From: Gammaproteobacteria bacterium
GTDB taxonomy: Bacteria; Pseudomonadota; Gammaproteobacteria; GRL18
Assembly: GCA_016744375.1 (NCBI GenBank)
Contig: JADGEM010000041.1
Span: 1-44,344, forward strand
DNA length: 44,344 nt
Direction: 5' to 3'
In this document: positions 44,255-44,344 of the stretch, one piece after another
How the letters are laid out: each line of letters opens with the position of its first letter
How positions within the stretch are numbered: position 1 is the first letter of the stretch
The notes under the pieces: generated by a model
What the model was told of the DNA's origin: nothing
The model's database searches: none
What the model saw: the letters and a program-made list of their open reading frames with translations, nothing else
Made by a program: the position numbers and the translations under genes

Positions 44255-44298
44255 CTATGGACTGAAAGTCCATAGGTTGCTACAGGACTGAAAGTCCT
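44255..44298. repeat. Two related hairpins with a shared GGACTGAAAGTCC core
   Basis: CTATGGACT-GAA-AGTCCATAG (44255-44275) and AGGACT-GAA-AGTCCT (44284-44298) lie nine bases apart, the second followed by TTTT. They share the same 13-base palindromic core and GAA loop. They lie upstream of the intI remnant (44147-44344 otherwise shows no gene). They could be the end of a mobile element that continues past the window, or a twin terminator. Confidence 0.6.
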
Positions 44299-44344
44299 TT
44301 TACTCAAGAATCATATTACCCGTATCAACATTAGATGGGTTACG

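Overview
The window is chromosomal DNA of a gammaproteobacterium, AT-rich by eye. The evidence is a complete Pseudomonas-type chemosensory pili cluster in the order pilG-H-I-J-K-chpA-B-C. It is joined to gshB, tonB, yqgE, ruvX, pyrR-pyrB-pyrX, pilT/pilU, yggS, proC and yggT, and lies beside LPS core and lipid A genes and the ubiT/ubiU/ubiV trio. From memory, the 14.2-40.7 kb block has the gene content and order of the Pseudomonas aeruginosa PA0390s-PA0410s region. I cannot name the genus.

Layout. 0-5.6 kb, minus strand: a tight operon hldE, FAD oxidoreductase, aldo/keto reductase, waaA, glycerophosphodiesterase (ADP-heptose and Kdo steps of the LPS core). 5.8-7.5 kb, plus strand: an lpxL-family acyltransferase overlapping a WaaP/InaA-type kinase. 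7.6-8.9 kb is accessory: a Phd/VapC-like toxin-antitoxin pair, then about 520 bp of non-coding DNA built from two kinds of long inverted-repeat module in mirrored order. 8.9-11.5 kb: ubiU-ubiV and divergent ubiT (O2-independent ubiquinone hydroxylation) around a perfect FNR/Anr-type site. 11.6-13.3 kb: a chemoreceptor with a periplasmic CxxCH heme motif, broken by a frameshift near an A8 tract. 13.5-14.2 kb: rsmE.

14.2-27.5 kb, minus strand: the Chp system that controls type IV pili, with a 2196-residue ChpA. 28.0-36.0 kb, plus strand: gshB, then an apbE / NusG-domain-II / Gx-transporter trio not expected at this place, then tonB, yqgE, ruvX, pyrR, pyrB and pyrX, a dihydroorotase-like gene without its metal-binding HxH. 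36-38.4 kb, minus strand: pilT and pilU. 38.5-40.7 kb, plus strand: yggS, proC, yggT. 41-43.4 kb: a dynamin-family GTPase and dtd. The right edge holds a decayed integron integrase gene and a pair of related short hairpins.

Together the genes link surface biology (LPS core, type IV pilus motors and their signalling) with housekeeping (pyrimidine, glutathione, proline, PLP homeostasis, 16S rRNA modification). The likeliest undescribed items are the mirrored hairpin array at 8341-8862, whose A-type modules keep a three-stem fold despite different arm sequences, and the apbE/NusG-II/Gx trio.
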